The notes: generated by a model not told the origin, from the sequence alone. Shown: positions 1 to 10,819, counted from the first letter of the stretch. The stretch is 64,000 bases of DNA from Xanthostigma xanthostigma (GCA_963575645.1 OY754468.1:21848465-21912464); one strand, 5' to 3'. Numbers and translations are program-made.

Positions 1-47
1 ACGCGCATGCGTTGTTATACAGTGTGCATAATAGAGAAAATTCTGTA

Positions 48-346
48 CAGTGGCGGATCCAGGATTACGGCAGGGGGGGGGGGGGGCTTGAAAAATTTTT
101 ACTCCTTTTGCGAAAAATGGGTTTCCAACTGATATGCAGTTTTTCTCTCTCTCTCGATAGTGGCAACTCACTTACAATTCGTTCCCACAATTATTCTCCG
201 ACAGAATTAATGTTGCGGAGAATTCATGAAAAACATGAAAAGCTTTTTTTTATCGCGCAGTAAGATTTTAATTTGGGATTTTTGATTCTCTTGAAGGGGG
301 GGGGGGGTTGGACCCGAACCCCCTCCCCCCCGTGGATCCGCAACTG
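48..346. mobile_element. hAT-type MITE with 8-bp target duplication
   Basis: Terminal inverted repeats begin CAGTGGCGGATCCAGG on the left, and the right end reads back as CAGTTGCGGATCCACG. The element is flanked on both sides by the exact 8-bp duplication ATTCTGTA (40-47 and 347-354). An 8-bp duplication with CAGTGG-type ends is the hallmark of hAT elements. It is 299 bp long with no transposase. Oddly, each end has a long G or C run just inside the inverted repeat (about 72-87, 297-307 and 321-331). Confidence 0.9.
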
Positions 347-354
347 ATTCTGTA

Positions 355-2234
355 GTATCATGGCCAAAGTAAAAAACCAGGCCAAAAAAAAACCGTAGTG
401 CCACTTGTCAGCCGCAAACGACATCGATGAAACACGGTGTTTTGTTCGGTATACGTTGTCTCTTCAAACGCGATAAACTCTGAACCTGAAGCTGTTCAAC
501 CTATTATCATGAGGTTTTCACGAATACCGAAATAAAATAAATGGGAAGGTTTGTGGCTCTATTTGATTATACTATCTTAACAGAGGTTGTCAGTCCCAGG
601 CTCCAAATTTTTCAGGTGTGTTAATTACAAAATTAAATTTGTGTAGTAGTCAAGTATAAACCGGTATTAAAAGAGTCATGCAAGATTTTGTTGTTAATAC
701 GAATTTAGCTTCTGACGCATCATTTCATGTTTTCTCATCCAAAGGCCTAATTTTACAGTGTCATATCAAAATGTTTTTTCCATTAAACTACTGATTTGTA
801 AAAATTGAAATTTTCTGTATTGACCTATGAATTTTAAACTATTCTTTATATAAATACGTGATTGAAAAAATAATGCGTAAATTTTGCAGTCCTATTATTG
901 AAAAAGTAATGGGGTGATAGGTGCAAAACTAGACTTACCTAATCACTAATCAGTTATTATTCGAACATTTTTTTTAATTCCACTAATTCAGAAATCAGAA
1001 GCATACTTATACAAATAACAATCGGAAATTATTTTTACGAGGATTTTTATCTTATGGTTGTGTTTATTTTTCTAGAACTTTCCATCGACCAAATAAACAC
1101 CTGATCAATCTTCATTATTATGGAATTATATTTCAGTATACTTCTTTTTGATAACTTCAATGCATTTAAAGTAAAAGAAAATAATTATTAATTACCTAGA
1201 TGTAGGTATACCTACCTACATAAAACATAACCAGTTGACAAAAGATATTTGTGTGTTCTAAAAAACAAAATATTTTAAGTGAAAGTTCTTCATTCTTTAA
1301 TTTGGATAGTGTACTACACTTGAAGACAGTGTTTATGAAAAATAAGCTGATTGTTTTATCAATTCCTATCAGTTCCTATCGCACTGAATGATTATTAGTT
1401 ATTACAATCATATTTCTCATTGTACTGATTTTTTAGTAGAAACAATACACGACTTTTGGTAAGGAAACAGAAGGCTTCGATTTATGAACGGCATAATCTA
1501 ATAGTTTCTCTGCGATATTTTTACTGAAATTATTCAGAAAATACTTTGTTATATGACTGCTATTTTAATTAATTTATGACTATACGTACAGCATGTTTTT
1601 TTTTGCTAATCTTTAGTGATTGGAAGGAAATAAAAATAAAAATACAAAATAAATGTTATATAACTTTTTAATCATTTTCAGCAAGAAATTGTTTTTTTTT
1701 TTTATAAACATTCTTATAATTAAAAACAATTTTCATACAAATGTGACAATACATAAGTGAAAAATAAAATACATAAATACTTTTTCAGGTATTAAAATAT
1801 TCTATTCTATATATAATTTATATAAGTATAATATATACAAAAAAATCACAGATATTTGAGTTGAAACACGTCAACTTTTCTAAATGGCATATTTTTTAAA
1901 TAAATAGATACACAAAAAAATAAAAAATGATGGAATGCTTATTTACATACATTATAATGAAACAAATGATAATAATTGAGCAACTTAAATATGAAAAATT
2001 ATAAAAAAGGTTTCATTGTTTACTTGATAGTGAAATTTAACATCACACTGCTTATTGGTAATTACAATGATTGTAGTGGGTGTCAAAGTTTGACCTCATT
2101 ACTTATAATACAAACTGATTTATTGTTGACTGCATTTATCACAAATAAGTCACAGAAAATATTTCTTCCGTACATTGTAATATCTGTCCTTGCGCCGTTA
2201 CCGAAATCACATAACAAAGTCCATTCAATATACT
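355..2234. other. AT-rich non-coding flank, 3' side of cbt
   Basis: No convincing gene is visible. The sequence is very AT-rich with many short A/T runs. The part nearest 2234 may belong to the cbt 3' untranslated region if a distal poly(A) site is used; on the minus strand it contains a TATTTATTTA stretch (1897-1906) of the AU-rich destabilising type. No transposon ends were recognised here. Confidence 0.4.
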
Positions 2235-2240
2235 TTTATT
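2235..2240 (-). terminator. Candidate poly(A) signal of cbt
   Basis: On the minus strand this reads AATAAA, about 62 bases beyond the TGA stop of the zinc-finger gene. A second AATAAA on the same strand lies at 2124-2119. Which is used, if either, cannot be told from sequence alone. The 3' untranslated region of such immediate-early regulators is often longer. Confidence 0.45.
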
Positions 2241-2301
2241 AAATAAAAAGTTCTTTGGTAAAATTTTAACATTTATCTCTTCCGAAAACTTTACGTTTTC
2301 T

Positions 2302-3918
2302 TCAGAATGTGGCTGCCAACGGTCTCAAAGCAGGAAGTACTAAATTGATTCTCTGTGGGGTGATAATTTGCGCCGTTGAAGGCGATGGGACAGTAGTGTT
2401 CAAAGGTTTTTCTTTGGCGTGACGTTTGACGTGTTTTGCCAAGTGATCTGATCGCATGAATCTTCGAGAACAAACTGTGCAGCCGAATCTCTTCTCTCCC
2501 GTGTGGGTTCTCTTGTGACGAGACAATTCGTCGGAACGCGAAAATCTACGGCCACACCGTTCCCACTGGCAGACAAACGGACGCTCACCCGTGTGCGTTC
2601 GGGTATGGGCTTTCAAATGAGACGACTTGAAGTAGTTTTTGCCACAGCCTTCGTAGTTGCATTCGTACACGCGTCTTCTGACCGGTGGAGAGGCTACAGA
2701 CATTGCAGCTTCCGGCGCCGGCTGCGGTAAAAGCACGATATGGGCCGGAATCAAGGTCGTCGTGCCATCACCTGTCGAAGTGGTAACGAATAGCGCTTGC
2801 GTTGTTGTGGGCGTCATTCCTTTGAACTTGGGCGCTAGTGTTGGTAGCGAGAGATTCGTAGATAAGTGTCCCTGTTGAGGTAAAATCGTTGTAGGCTGAA
2901 CGCACGACGCATAATTTTGTGGAATTATCGTAGTATTTGTATTGGCAGGCGGGGAAATTGGCTTGGAAACTGTAACTGGTTTCGGTTGTAGATTGACGAT
3001 TTCTTTAAGTGTGAACTGTTCTGTAGCAGGAGCAAGTTTTTGAGGGATAGGTTTGACGTAACAGGTGTTTTGGGATTTAATTTCTTTGCGGTTTCCCATT
3101 TTGAATTTGAGACTTTTTACAACGTTATCGCCGCGATACATTTGGACTGGAGTTAAGGGACGAATTTCTTGCAACTTTTCGAAAGGTTCAGGACTGCAAG
3201 TGCCGTCTTTGTTCGCGCGCATTATAACAGATACGTGTCGCGGGGGCTCGACAGCTGCTACTGTTGCCGCCGCCGGGACCGGGTCAACCTTGTCCGGGGG
3301 TGGCGTGCGGGCAAGCAACAGCCTGGCCAACTCACAGTCGTGCCTGCATGTGCGCTTCCTCAGTGGTAGGTCCGATTCATCGCAACTTTCCGAATCGCTC
3401 GGCTGCGGTGTGATCACACCCAAGTTGAAAGGTTCCAACTTGCGCTTCTTGAAATGTAACGGCGACAGATCTCGATCTCGCTCCTCAGATGTACCTACGC
3501 CGTTGTTTACCTGTAACGATACAAACAATTCAATATAGCTGCCAGTGCTGTGCCATGCTGAGCTCTGTAACCGTACAGAATGCCTATCACGTGAACAGCG
3601 AGTGTTCGATGCATGATGTGTGAATGTATGAATAACAAGCCTACTCTGACTCTCTCCACAATAACCGTTTATTATTTACATCATTCATGACAATTTCACT
3701 GGAAATACATTCTCTTAAAAAAATTATTCCGGTATTTTGAATCCTCATAACGATTAAAAAATTTCAATACACTAATTTAACATCAAAAAAAATGTAATCC
3801 CTATTTCCGTTAATTCTAAATGAACTGAAGATGATATTCGTTTAAAACAAGAACTTACATTAAAAATTTTTAGGGGAGGCGTAGATGGAGGTGATAGCAA
3901 CTGATGTTCAATTTCCAT
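2302..3918 (-). CDS. cbt: Cabut-like (KLF10/11, TIEG) zinc-finger transcription factor, two coding exons
   Basis: A predicted 422-residue DNA-binding repressor/activator of GC-box promoters, acting in the nucleus. Exon 1 (3918-3859) encodes [20 protein letters not shown] and ends at a GTAAGT donor. Exon 2 (3510-2302) starts after the acceptor TCGTTACAG; both junctions are phase 0, so the frames join cleanly. The open frame at 3528 begins with TTG, so its first six codons are intron. Three C2H2 fingers sit near the C-terminus at about residues 304-326, 334-356 and 364-384, with C-x4-C, C-x4-C and C-x2-C spacing and TGE(R/K) linkers. This is the Sp/KLF layout, and the finger wording ([28 protein letters not shown]) is KLF10/11-like rather than Sp-like. 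Basic KKRK and RKR patches and a RPLTPV motif precede the fingers. KLF10/11 family membership is strong; orthology to Drosophila cabut is inferred. Exon 1 is a prediction from coding potential, splice signals and phase. Confidence 0.93.
3511..3858 (-). other. cbt intron 1
   Basis: A 348-bp intron with donor GTAAGT (3858 downward) and acceptor TTACAG (ending 3511). It is phase 0 between codon 20 (Asn) and codon 21 (Val). The base after the acceptor starts GTAAAC, so the 3' junction also resembles a 5' splice site; the continuous downstream frame shows it is used as an acceptor. It carries an E-box element at 3588-3604. Confidence 0.85.
3588..3604 (+). promoter_or_regulatory. ChoRE-like double E-box in cbt intron 1
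   Basis: Reads CACGTG, a 5-base spacer AACAG, then CGAGTG. Two E-box-like halves 5 bases apart are the layout of the carbohydrate response element bound by Mondo-Mlx (ChREBP-Mlx). The first half is perfect; the second matches CACGTG at 4 of 6 positions. The first 12 bases recur in the promoter element at 4429-4445. KLF10/cabut genes are known Mondo/ChREBP targets; binding here is inferred. Confidence 0.5.
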
Positions 3919-4428
3919 TTTCACCAAATTTTAACGGTACACTAATAATTAAAAAAAAAACACAATAATAGTTCAAACACACACTGCACACTCAACGAAT
4001 TGTTTTCTTTTTTTAAATTCAAACAATATTATTAAAACTATTACGCGGGTAAGCGTACAAATTTCAAATCACTCAATAATGTTAAACGTAGTCAGTATAA
4101 TGATTTCAAAAATACACACAGGTGTATTAACATTTATGTCGTTATGCACCCTTAGCTGAACAACGAATGGTTCAATGTTCAGGTTCGCACGGAATATTCA
4201 CTCCATACAAACTGCTGTACACTCCTTTAACTCGTGTTGTTTTCTGTATGTGTCATACTGTGTATGTGTGTGTGTGTCCCGTTCTAGTTGTTTGTTGTCT
4301 GGTTTGAATGTTTTGGGGTGTGTGTGCCGCATTCAGACGTGATCGGCCGTGTAGACGAATAGCGAACGGGGGCTCGTCCGCTCCAGCCAATCGTCGAAGA
4401 CGAGCCACGCGAACACTGCGTGATCACT

Positions 4429-4445
4429 AGCGTGCTGTTCACGTG
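4429..4445 (-). promoter_or_regulatory. ChoRE-like double E-box in cbt promoter
   Basis: On the minus strand this reads CACGTG, spacer AACAG, then CACGCT: a perfect E-box and a degenerate second half at the 5-base spacing of carbohydrate response elements. The first 12 bases, CACGTGAACAGC, are identical to the intron 1 element at 3588-3599, which lies in the opposite orientation. Confidence 0.5.
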
Positions 4446-4481
4446 CACACGGGATGATTGCCGCGGCCGCGACCGTGATCA

Positions 4482-4489
4482 TGACGTCA
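4482..4489. promoter_or_regulatory. Palindromic CRE (TGACGTCA)
   Basis: A perfect 8-bp cAMP response element inside the GC-rich promoter. Two half or variant sites lie within 50 bp. This suggests CREB/ATF input to cbt, consistent with its early-response behaviour in other animals. Binding is inferred. Confidence 0.55.
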
Positions 4490-4560
4490 CGACCGCGTGG
4501 TGGATACCTACGTCATATTGCCAGGCAGTCCGGTGACGCGAGTGTTTCGCGCACACATTC

Positions 4561-6379
4561 AAAACGTGCCCGTGTGTGTTAGCTGGGCTGTGTGTGTGTG
4601 TTTGTGCGATACACGGATTCATTGTTGTTTATTGATCCGTTCGCGAGAATCGAGATGGGCTTGACGCTTGCTCACAAATGGGAGTGTGTGTTGCCTGTTA
4701 TTTTTTACAGCGAAACCTCAATTTATTTATTGATACACACCTTTTTAACTCGCTAAAAGCGTGGTGACTCGCGATGCTATATTATAAATATTCACAAATA
4801 ATCACAATATTTATATTTGAGCTTCGCAAATTAATTAAATGTATAGGTACCTAATTTTAATCAAATACAAAATTTCTCATTGGTGTACCCACAAATAGTC
4901 AGGTTAGCTTCCTAGGACCCCAAACATCGAGATCTGATAAAAACATCCCACCTAAAGACCAAAGAAGATATTCTCTCGCTCTCTCGTCCCCGTCTGTTTC
5001 CCCGGGGCCACTGTCCCGGTGGCCCGCTCTCTGAGCTTTGAGGCGATACCAAGAACTTTCTCGAGAAGTTCCACTCATCTAGGTCTAGGTATAGAACAAA
5101 AATACTTATGGCGGATTTAATGACCTTCAGATAGAATTTTTCGAGTGGTCTAGGAACGGAGAAATCTGAGGAAAATTAATTTTAAAATATTGTTGGAAAT
5201 AACAGCACCTATTGAATAGAAAAATATATCGAGCGGGGTGGCGTAGTGATCCCTTTATTTGAAAATTTTCAATAGCGGGTAGTTAAAAATGTGTAGGAGC
5301 TTTAGCTTCTGGCATGTGTCCACGACTCACTTCTTATTGTTTAATACCAAAAACTATTTTATACGAAGAATTTTTTATAATATAAAGTCGCGTTTACAAG
5401 CTATGTTTTTTTTTTCTTAAATAGGTTATCTATTTGTTATTTTAAAGTTCAATAGAGCTTACTTTTTTAGATAATTTTTTTTTGGTAAAATGCTGAAATA
5501 CTGAAAGTAGGCGAACTATAATCGATTTTAATATTTCGGGCGCACCGCTTAACGCAACGTTGACGTCTAAATGTTTATTGCTTAGCTTTTCCAAAATTAA
5601 ACTGTTTATCAGTATAGGCTGACTGTGGATAATGATATTGCCGGGTGCAGAGTATAGAGTGGGGACAACTGAATCGATCGCAGCGTCAGTTGCGGACTAA
5701 ATGAGTAATAAAGCATGCAACGGTTATAGAGTATAAATTATTTCATGTGGCCGTCAGATGTTGTTTTCATTGCGCTCCCTGCAATAGTGTTTATTAAGAA
5801 GCTTCGGGGTTTTAAACAATAGTAACAAATTGCCTGCTACCATGTAGTCTTCATAGAAACGTCGAATAACACATTTTTTCAAATAATACTCAATATGTTT
5901 TTTTCAGTGCAACAGCATAAACACTAGGTATATCTCCTTAGCTGGGTAAAAAAAATCGATAATTAAAAGTTAAGTTTAATTGTTTTTACAGTTTTTTTTT
6001 AAATACTCATTTGACATGTTAAGCGCATGAAATATTGTGGACGGTAGGCGTTGTTGCCGTCACGCACCCAGCAAATACTCTGTGATTACCGTAGTATTGT
6101 TTCTTGTACTTTTCTTATCTGGAAACAAAATCGAGGTGTGTGTACTGTAAGTAACAACGAATTTATGACTTCACTGTAACTTAGCACTTCTTTGTGTAAA
6201 AAAGATGACTTTGTGCACAATTAATACGTAATTACTGCATTTTATAAAAAGAATGTAATATAAATGTACAATTTATTTGAATATTGATTTCTTTATAAAG
6301 ACTTTACTAAAGTTTTTTTTTTAATTATATTTAAAAGCGTCCTTATAAAATTCGGTCAAAACAAGATAATATATTTATT
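4561..6379. other. Intergenic DNA, no gene seen
   Basis: Mostly AT-rich non-coding sequence between the divergent genes. A GC-richer patch at about 4960-5080 with CT-rich tracts and a near-palindrome around TTCTCGAGAA is unexplained; it could be an enhancer or an old repeat. No coding potential was found. Confidence 0.35.
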
Positions 6380-6387
6380 GACATTGG

Positions 6388-6626
6388 CAGTGGCGCATAG
6401 GGTAGCAGGATGGGCAAAATGCCACGGACCTCCGGCCAGAGGGGACCCCCGTCCCGAGAAGTTCATGAGTACAGGAGGATCCTAACATTTATTATTACAA
6501 CATTTAGAAACATTTATTAGTTTTGTATTCAATTAATCTAAGTTACTTGTACATATAAAAAAATGTATCGCTGGTAGAGCTTCTTTACATTGAGGGAGGG
6601 CCTCAAACGGTATAGTTACGCCACTG
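6388..6626. mobile_element. hAT-type MITE
   Basis: Ends are CAGTGGCGCATAGG on the left and, reversed, CAGTGGCGTAACTATAC on the right. The flanks GACATTGG (6380-6387) and GACATTGA (6627-6634) are an 8-bp target duplication with one mismatch. It is 239 bp with no coding capacity. Confidence 0.85.
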
Positions 6627-6634
6627 GACATTGA

Positions 6635-7868
6635 TCATATTTTTATTAATTAAACTGAACCCCGCACTGCGGGAAACCCAAAAATCTTTTTGATAATGCT
6701 AAGTGAAGTTAAATTAGAGAGTAACCGCTCGAGCTGTATAAATTATTATTTTTTCTTTATATTTTGCGGCGGAGGGGTACGAATGTATGAAGTTCCGTCA
6801 CTGATGGGTCCCTTCATTTAAGTCTGTTAGTATTGATAAAATAACATAATTAAAATATAAAATTAAACCTTTTTATTCAATCACGGAAAATGTTTTTGAT
6901 TGTTTATAAATGTGTATACAAAATATACATTTGTGACAGTTGGTTTGCCTGTAATTGAGGTTCATATCAAGTAATGTCAGTGTTATTTTGTTTATTTTGG
7001 ATAATAATCTAAACTTTTTATTATTTAAAAACATTAGCACCCAGAATGAAAATTCAACTTTTTATACTTTGCATTGTTCAATAATGGAATGATTGCCGTC
7101 ATGGACCCTACAAGGGGCCGAAAACCAGACGGGTTAGTTGTACCGGCATAAGAGAGAACGCAGCTCCTGACATTAAGGCTGCGGATTTTATAGGGACTAT
7201 ATTTTTAAGAGCCCGCCCCCGTTTTCAAATGTGGGGGCCTGGTTGACTTTATGGTCATAACAGGGAACACCTTTAGAATTTTAAATACTTTGTACCTAAA
7301 TGCAGAAAAACTTAAATAAAAAAAATAATACAATGCCAGTTTTATATAAAGTTTTTTATGTTAGTTACCGACTTAATTAAATATATCTAATTTTCATTGT
7401 AATGAAAACGCTTCTCATAATCAAAATTACTTATTCATCTATTTTTTATTGTTTAGTAATCGGTCTTGATCATTGATATATTTAAAATAAATAGCGCCCT
7501 CGTTAGTACGTAGATTTGAATCAACTAAAATCAATAGATAAAATATGTCAATAGTTCTGCTATTTGACGCTGTAAGACAGAGCGCTGCTGGCAAGCTGTA
7601 ACATAGCAAGTTAGCAAAATATAATACAGCGACCGAACCTGCACGAATGTAATAGTTATAACTTCTCGCTGAAGAGCTCACAGCTAGTTGTTTATAAATC
7701 CAACGAGATGTACATTATTATTATGTTACTATGTATAGGTATCTCCTTGGATTTGGATGCTATGTTTCTACTACGCATCCAAATTTTCTTGTAAGAGAGC
7801 GAATAAATTGGCTGACGTCTATCTCTCTCCCTGGCTAAAACTGACAACCAAATTCTTTTGAAATAATT
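6635..7868. other. Intergenic DNA, nothing recognised
   Basis: No gene or clear element is visible. A GC-richer patch at about 7100-7260 (with a GCCCGCCCCCG run) has no recognised ends. The short open frames here show no recognisable domains. Confidence 0.3.
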
Positions 7869-7876
7869 CATTTAAC

Positions 7877-8156
7877 TGAGGGTTCCCAAATTTTTTCAGT
7901 TCGCGGCGCACTTTAAGGTTTGATATTTTGTCTCGGCGCCCCCGAGCCATTCGAAATAGGATACAATGATATTAAGTAGATGGCCACAAAAATTAAAACA
8001 TCCACAATATGAAGATGAGTTTTTATTGAAACACAAAAACACATCTATTATCATCGGTTTCCGAGCGAGAGAATGGTAAACAGGGCGCTTCACGGCGCCC
8101 CTCTTTACTCTCTATGGCGCATCAGTGCGCTACGGCGCACACTTTGGGAACCCCTG
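7877..8156. mobile_element. hAT-type MITE (CAGGGGTTCCCAAA ends)
   Basis: The left end TGAGGGTTCCCAAA and the reversed right end CAGGGGTTCCCAAA form the typical hAT terminal repeat. An exact 8-bp duplication CATTTAAC flanks it (7869-7876 and 8157-8164). Subterminal GGCGC-rich blocks lie near both ends. It is 280 bp and non-autonomous. Confidence 0.88.
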
Positions 8157-9099
8157 CATTTAACAACAAAATAGTTTAAAATATTAATTTTAATTGAAGT
8201 TAAATGGTATACGCCACAGAAATAATAGTTTTTTACCTAGAAAGAATTTTAAATAAATAAAGATTCCTTCAAAATTTGACATTTCTACGTTTTTAAAAAA
8301 TCATGTAGCACACTTTGTAGGGCCTAATAAGCGTGACGAAGACGAAACTATTAAGCCATTTGACTCTGTCTCTTTGTACCGGAACTTGGTTCGCGCAGGC
8401 TAGATTAGAAGTCTGTTTATTCATGTCGTTTATAATTTACTTTTAATTGTTTATCAATAGCGGGGGGTATAGAATACGGAGATAATTATTAACAATGAAG
8501 ATTGAAGCGCAGTGACTGTGACTCCAAAATTGTGTCTTGCGACGCTCTGCACTTTAATTGATGGCCAGTCCAGGCGAATGATTGTTAAATTACACGTACT
8601 TCAAAAAAGCCCAGTATAAAAGGAAATTATAAAATAAAAATTGAGGTCAGCGTCAATTTACTTACTTACACTTTTTATATACAGAGTGTATCACAGAAAA
8701 CCGTACATAGGGAAACTCCATTGTGCAAATTAGTTAGGATCAACGATTAGGTACTTTGGCCACATATGAGAAGGGGTACCATGGTATAACGTTGACTAAT
8801 CATTATTTAATAACAATAATGAATTTAAAATAATAGGGTATATGCATGCATTTTTTTATATTTTTAATTAACTTTTTACATCATTATAACACCATAAAAA
8901 ATATAAACACTCTTGGAAATGTTCAAATTAATTATTAAAATAAATTTTGTAACATCGATAAAATTCGACTTGTTTGAACGCTGCCATTTTTCGCGGGCCT
9001 TGTGTTACGTCACATGGCACGTTCTGTCAGTTCAGTGTTTGTTACTATAGTTTTACAGTTATTTTATAACAATTTTCAGTTTTAATAGCCATTCAGACG

Positions 9100-9345
9100 A
9101 TGGAAAAAAGTAAAAAACCATTTTATAGGTATTGCCTTGTACCAAAGTGCATAAATACTATTAGAAGTACACCCGATAAAATGTTTTTTTCGGTTCCAAG
9201 AGATGCGAAAACACGAAAACTATGGTGTAAAGTAATGAGAAGAGATGGATTTGTGGCAAAATATTCTGTCATCATGAATGCATCTATTTTCGGTAGATTG
9301 TCCGATTGTGCTTTGACAAAAGTCATCGTCCTAGATGATTCCTAA
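9100..9345 (+). pseudogene. Truncated THAP zinc-finger domain, transposon-derived
   Basis: An 81-codon frame beginning MEKSKKPFYRYCLVPKC. The C-x-V-P-x-C start, KMFFSVP and TRKLWCKVMRRD match the first half of a THAP (C2CH) DNA-binding domain as found in P-element-type transposases and domesticated proteins. The second C-x2-H pair and the AVPTIF-like motif that complete the domain are missing. The frame drifts into unrelated sequence and stops, so the protein would not fold as a full THAP finger. It lies inside the inverted repeats of the 8682-10817 element. Confidence 0.6.
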
Positions 9346-9742
9346 TTTCACCAAAACACTAAAATTGCACTAGCTAATTTAAAACACTACAGGAATACAA
9401 ATAAAAACTATTTGTCACCCAAACACTGTTAGCGACGCCGAGAAATCAGATGACGTGACGTGCCATGTGCCGTCACGTTTTGTTTCGACCAATAGTGATG
9501 CGTTTCGCAAAATTGAATTTCCCTCGCTTATTTTGCAATTTTTGAATTAATATTCTTTACAATTAAAAGCGAACTAAATAGTAAAATAATTGTTTAGGCA
9601 TAATGTCCGGACAATAAAGATTCTTGGAAAAAAAATCATGTAAATTTAAACCACATGCGTATTCCCTATTATTTAATAGTACCTGGGAGCTTTGCTCGGA
9701 AAGTTAAATAAAATACTGATATGCTGATATCGCCAAAACTTT

Positions 9743-9930
9743 GAGAACCGTAGGTTCTCTGGGGAAGCTTCGCTTCCCTTTGTGGAGCCTACGTCTCCAC
9801 CTTTGTTACAGTCGTACCTGCGCCCCGCTCGGTTGTAAACGACACTAGTCGAGCCTTCGGCTCTCCATATAAGAACCGTAGGTTCTCTGGGGAAGCTTTG
9901 CTTCCTTTTGTGGAGCAATAAGATATTGCT
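9743..9930. repeat. Array of seven short perfect hairpins, six with 3-base loops
   Basis: Successive perfect stems are: GAGAACC-gta-GGTTCTC (9743-9759), GGGAAGC-ttc-GCTTCCC (9762-9778), GTGGAG-CTCCAC with a 7-base loop (9782-9800), GAGCC-ttc-GGCTC (9851-9863), AGAACC-gta-GGTTCT (9872-9886), GGAAGC-ttt-GCTTCC (9891-9905) and AGCAATA-aga-TATTGCT (9914-9930). The segment is much GC-richer than its surroundings. The first pair of hairpins recurs as the fifth and sixth, showing an internal duplication. Confidence 0.85.
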
Positions 9931-10013
9931 GAAACAGTTTGACTCCTTTGTGGAGAGGATTGTCGGCCCTTATGGCAATCCGGTACTTGTAAAACTGATC
10001 CGCCGTCATCTTG

Positions 10014-10386
10014 ATCTATGATATTGCATCTTTCGCTTCAAATTTAGGTTAAAAATTTATTTATTAAAATTACTCACTTATAATAATAATTATTGTTTTT
10101 AACTTTCTTTCAAATACGAATTTATTTTAAGTCTCACTTGGATAGTAATTAAAGATTAACTGTCATAATATTTTGAAAACAATTGTTTCATTGTTTGTAT
10201 AAAATTCCAAAACCTACTTACAATATTTAAGTATTTTCATACGTCAAAAAATTGATTTTTATAATGATAAAATTTGTAAGAAAACGATTTTTTCGAGAGA
10301 TGAGACCTAGCTAAAACAATTTTTTGCCCCCCAAAATCTTTTTTCAGTAAATTTCATCCAAATCGTTAGGGCCGTTTTCGAGAAAA
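10014..10386. repeat. Dispersed repeat, also at 43119-43476
   Basis: About 370 bp beginning ATCTATGATATTGCATC and ending near ATCGTTAGGGCCGTTTTCG, highly similar to 43119-43476 in the same orientation with a few indels. The end wording (atttcatccaaatcgttagg... cgttttcgagaaaa) and the following 10387-10475 stretch resemble the 3' tails of insect non-LTR retroelements. Confidence 0.7.
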
Positions 10387-10819
10387 TATTTAGGGACATA
10401 GGCAGGTACATAGATACATTATACTTATAGGTAGATAGGTAGATACAAGATTAGCTCGTTTAATAATATAGGGATTAAATGAATTTATTTTTATTAATGA
10501 CACAATTTTTTATTGATAAAATTTTTTTACTTAATTATTAAACGAAAAAAACAGTTAAAATAAAATAATAAAGCAAATGTGCAAATAAACCTCCATTTTT
10601 AATTAAGCAGTGGCTTAATTGGTTATAAAAACTTTCTCTCACTTCGTCTAACATTACTAAACTGTCAAATGAACAGCAATATGCATTTGTTACTGTATAC
10701 GTACACCATGGTAACCATGGTAACGACCTCTGATTAGAGGGCAAGCAATCTCTGATCTAAACTAATTTGTACTGTGCAGTACTTTTCCCTATGTACGATT
10801 TCCTGTGATACAGCCTGTA

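Larger units (their letters stand above)
4180..4560 (-). promoter_or_regulatory. cbt 5' untranslated region and GC-rich proximal promoter
   Basis: Composition changes sharply from AT-rich to GC- and CpG-rich between about 4320 and 4560, directly upstream of the predicted start codon on the minus strand. It contains a palindromic CRE, two CRE half or variant sites (TACGTCA at 4509-4515, TGACGCG near 4533), a CCAAT box (4387-4391) and a ChoRE-like element. No clear TATA box was found. The transcription start probably lies near 4200-4320, but I cannot fix it. Confidence 0.6.
8682..10817. mobile_element. 2.1-kb TA-flanked DNA element with THAP-domain remnant
   Basis: Inverted ends of about 34 bp start CAGAGTGTATCACAG on the left and, reversed, CAGGCTGTATCACAG on the right, with four mismatches overall. 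Both are followed inward by CGTACATAGGGAAA. TA dinucleotides flank both ends. Inside are a THAP-like fragment (9100-9345), an array of triloop hairpins (9743-9930) and a dispersed repeat (10014-10386). The element may be a P-like or mariner-like derivative that has absorbed other repeats; the superfamily is not settled. Confidence 0.65.

Noticed and set aside
1976-2242. 88-codon plus-strand frame near the cbt 3' end
   Set aside because: AT-rich, no domain, no splice signals; expected by chance in this composition.
3065-3538. 157-codon open frame on the plus strand across the zinc-finger gene
   Set aside because: It is the antisense shadow of cbt exon 2, with no domain and low-complexity serine/arginine runs.
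5051-5072. Heat-shock-element-like run AAGAACTTTCTCGAGAAGTTCC
   Set aside because: The GAA and TTC blocks are not at the required 2-base spacing throughout; it is better read as a chance near-palindrome around CTCGAG.
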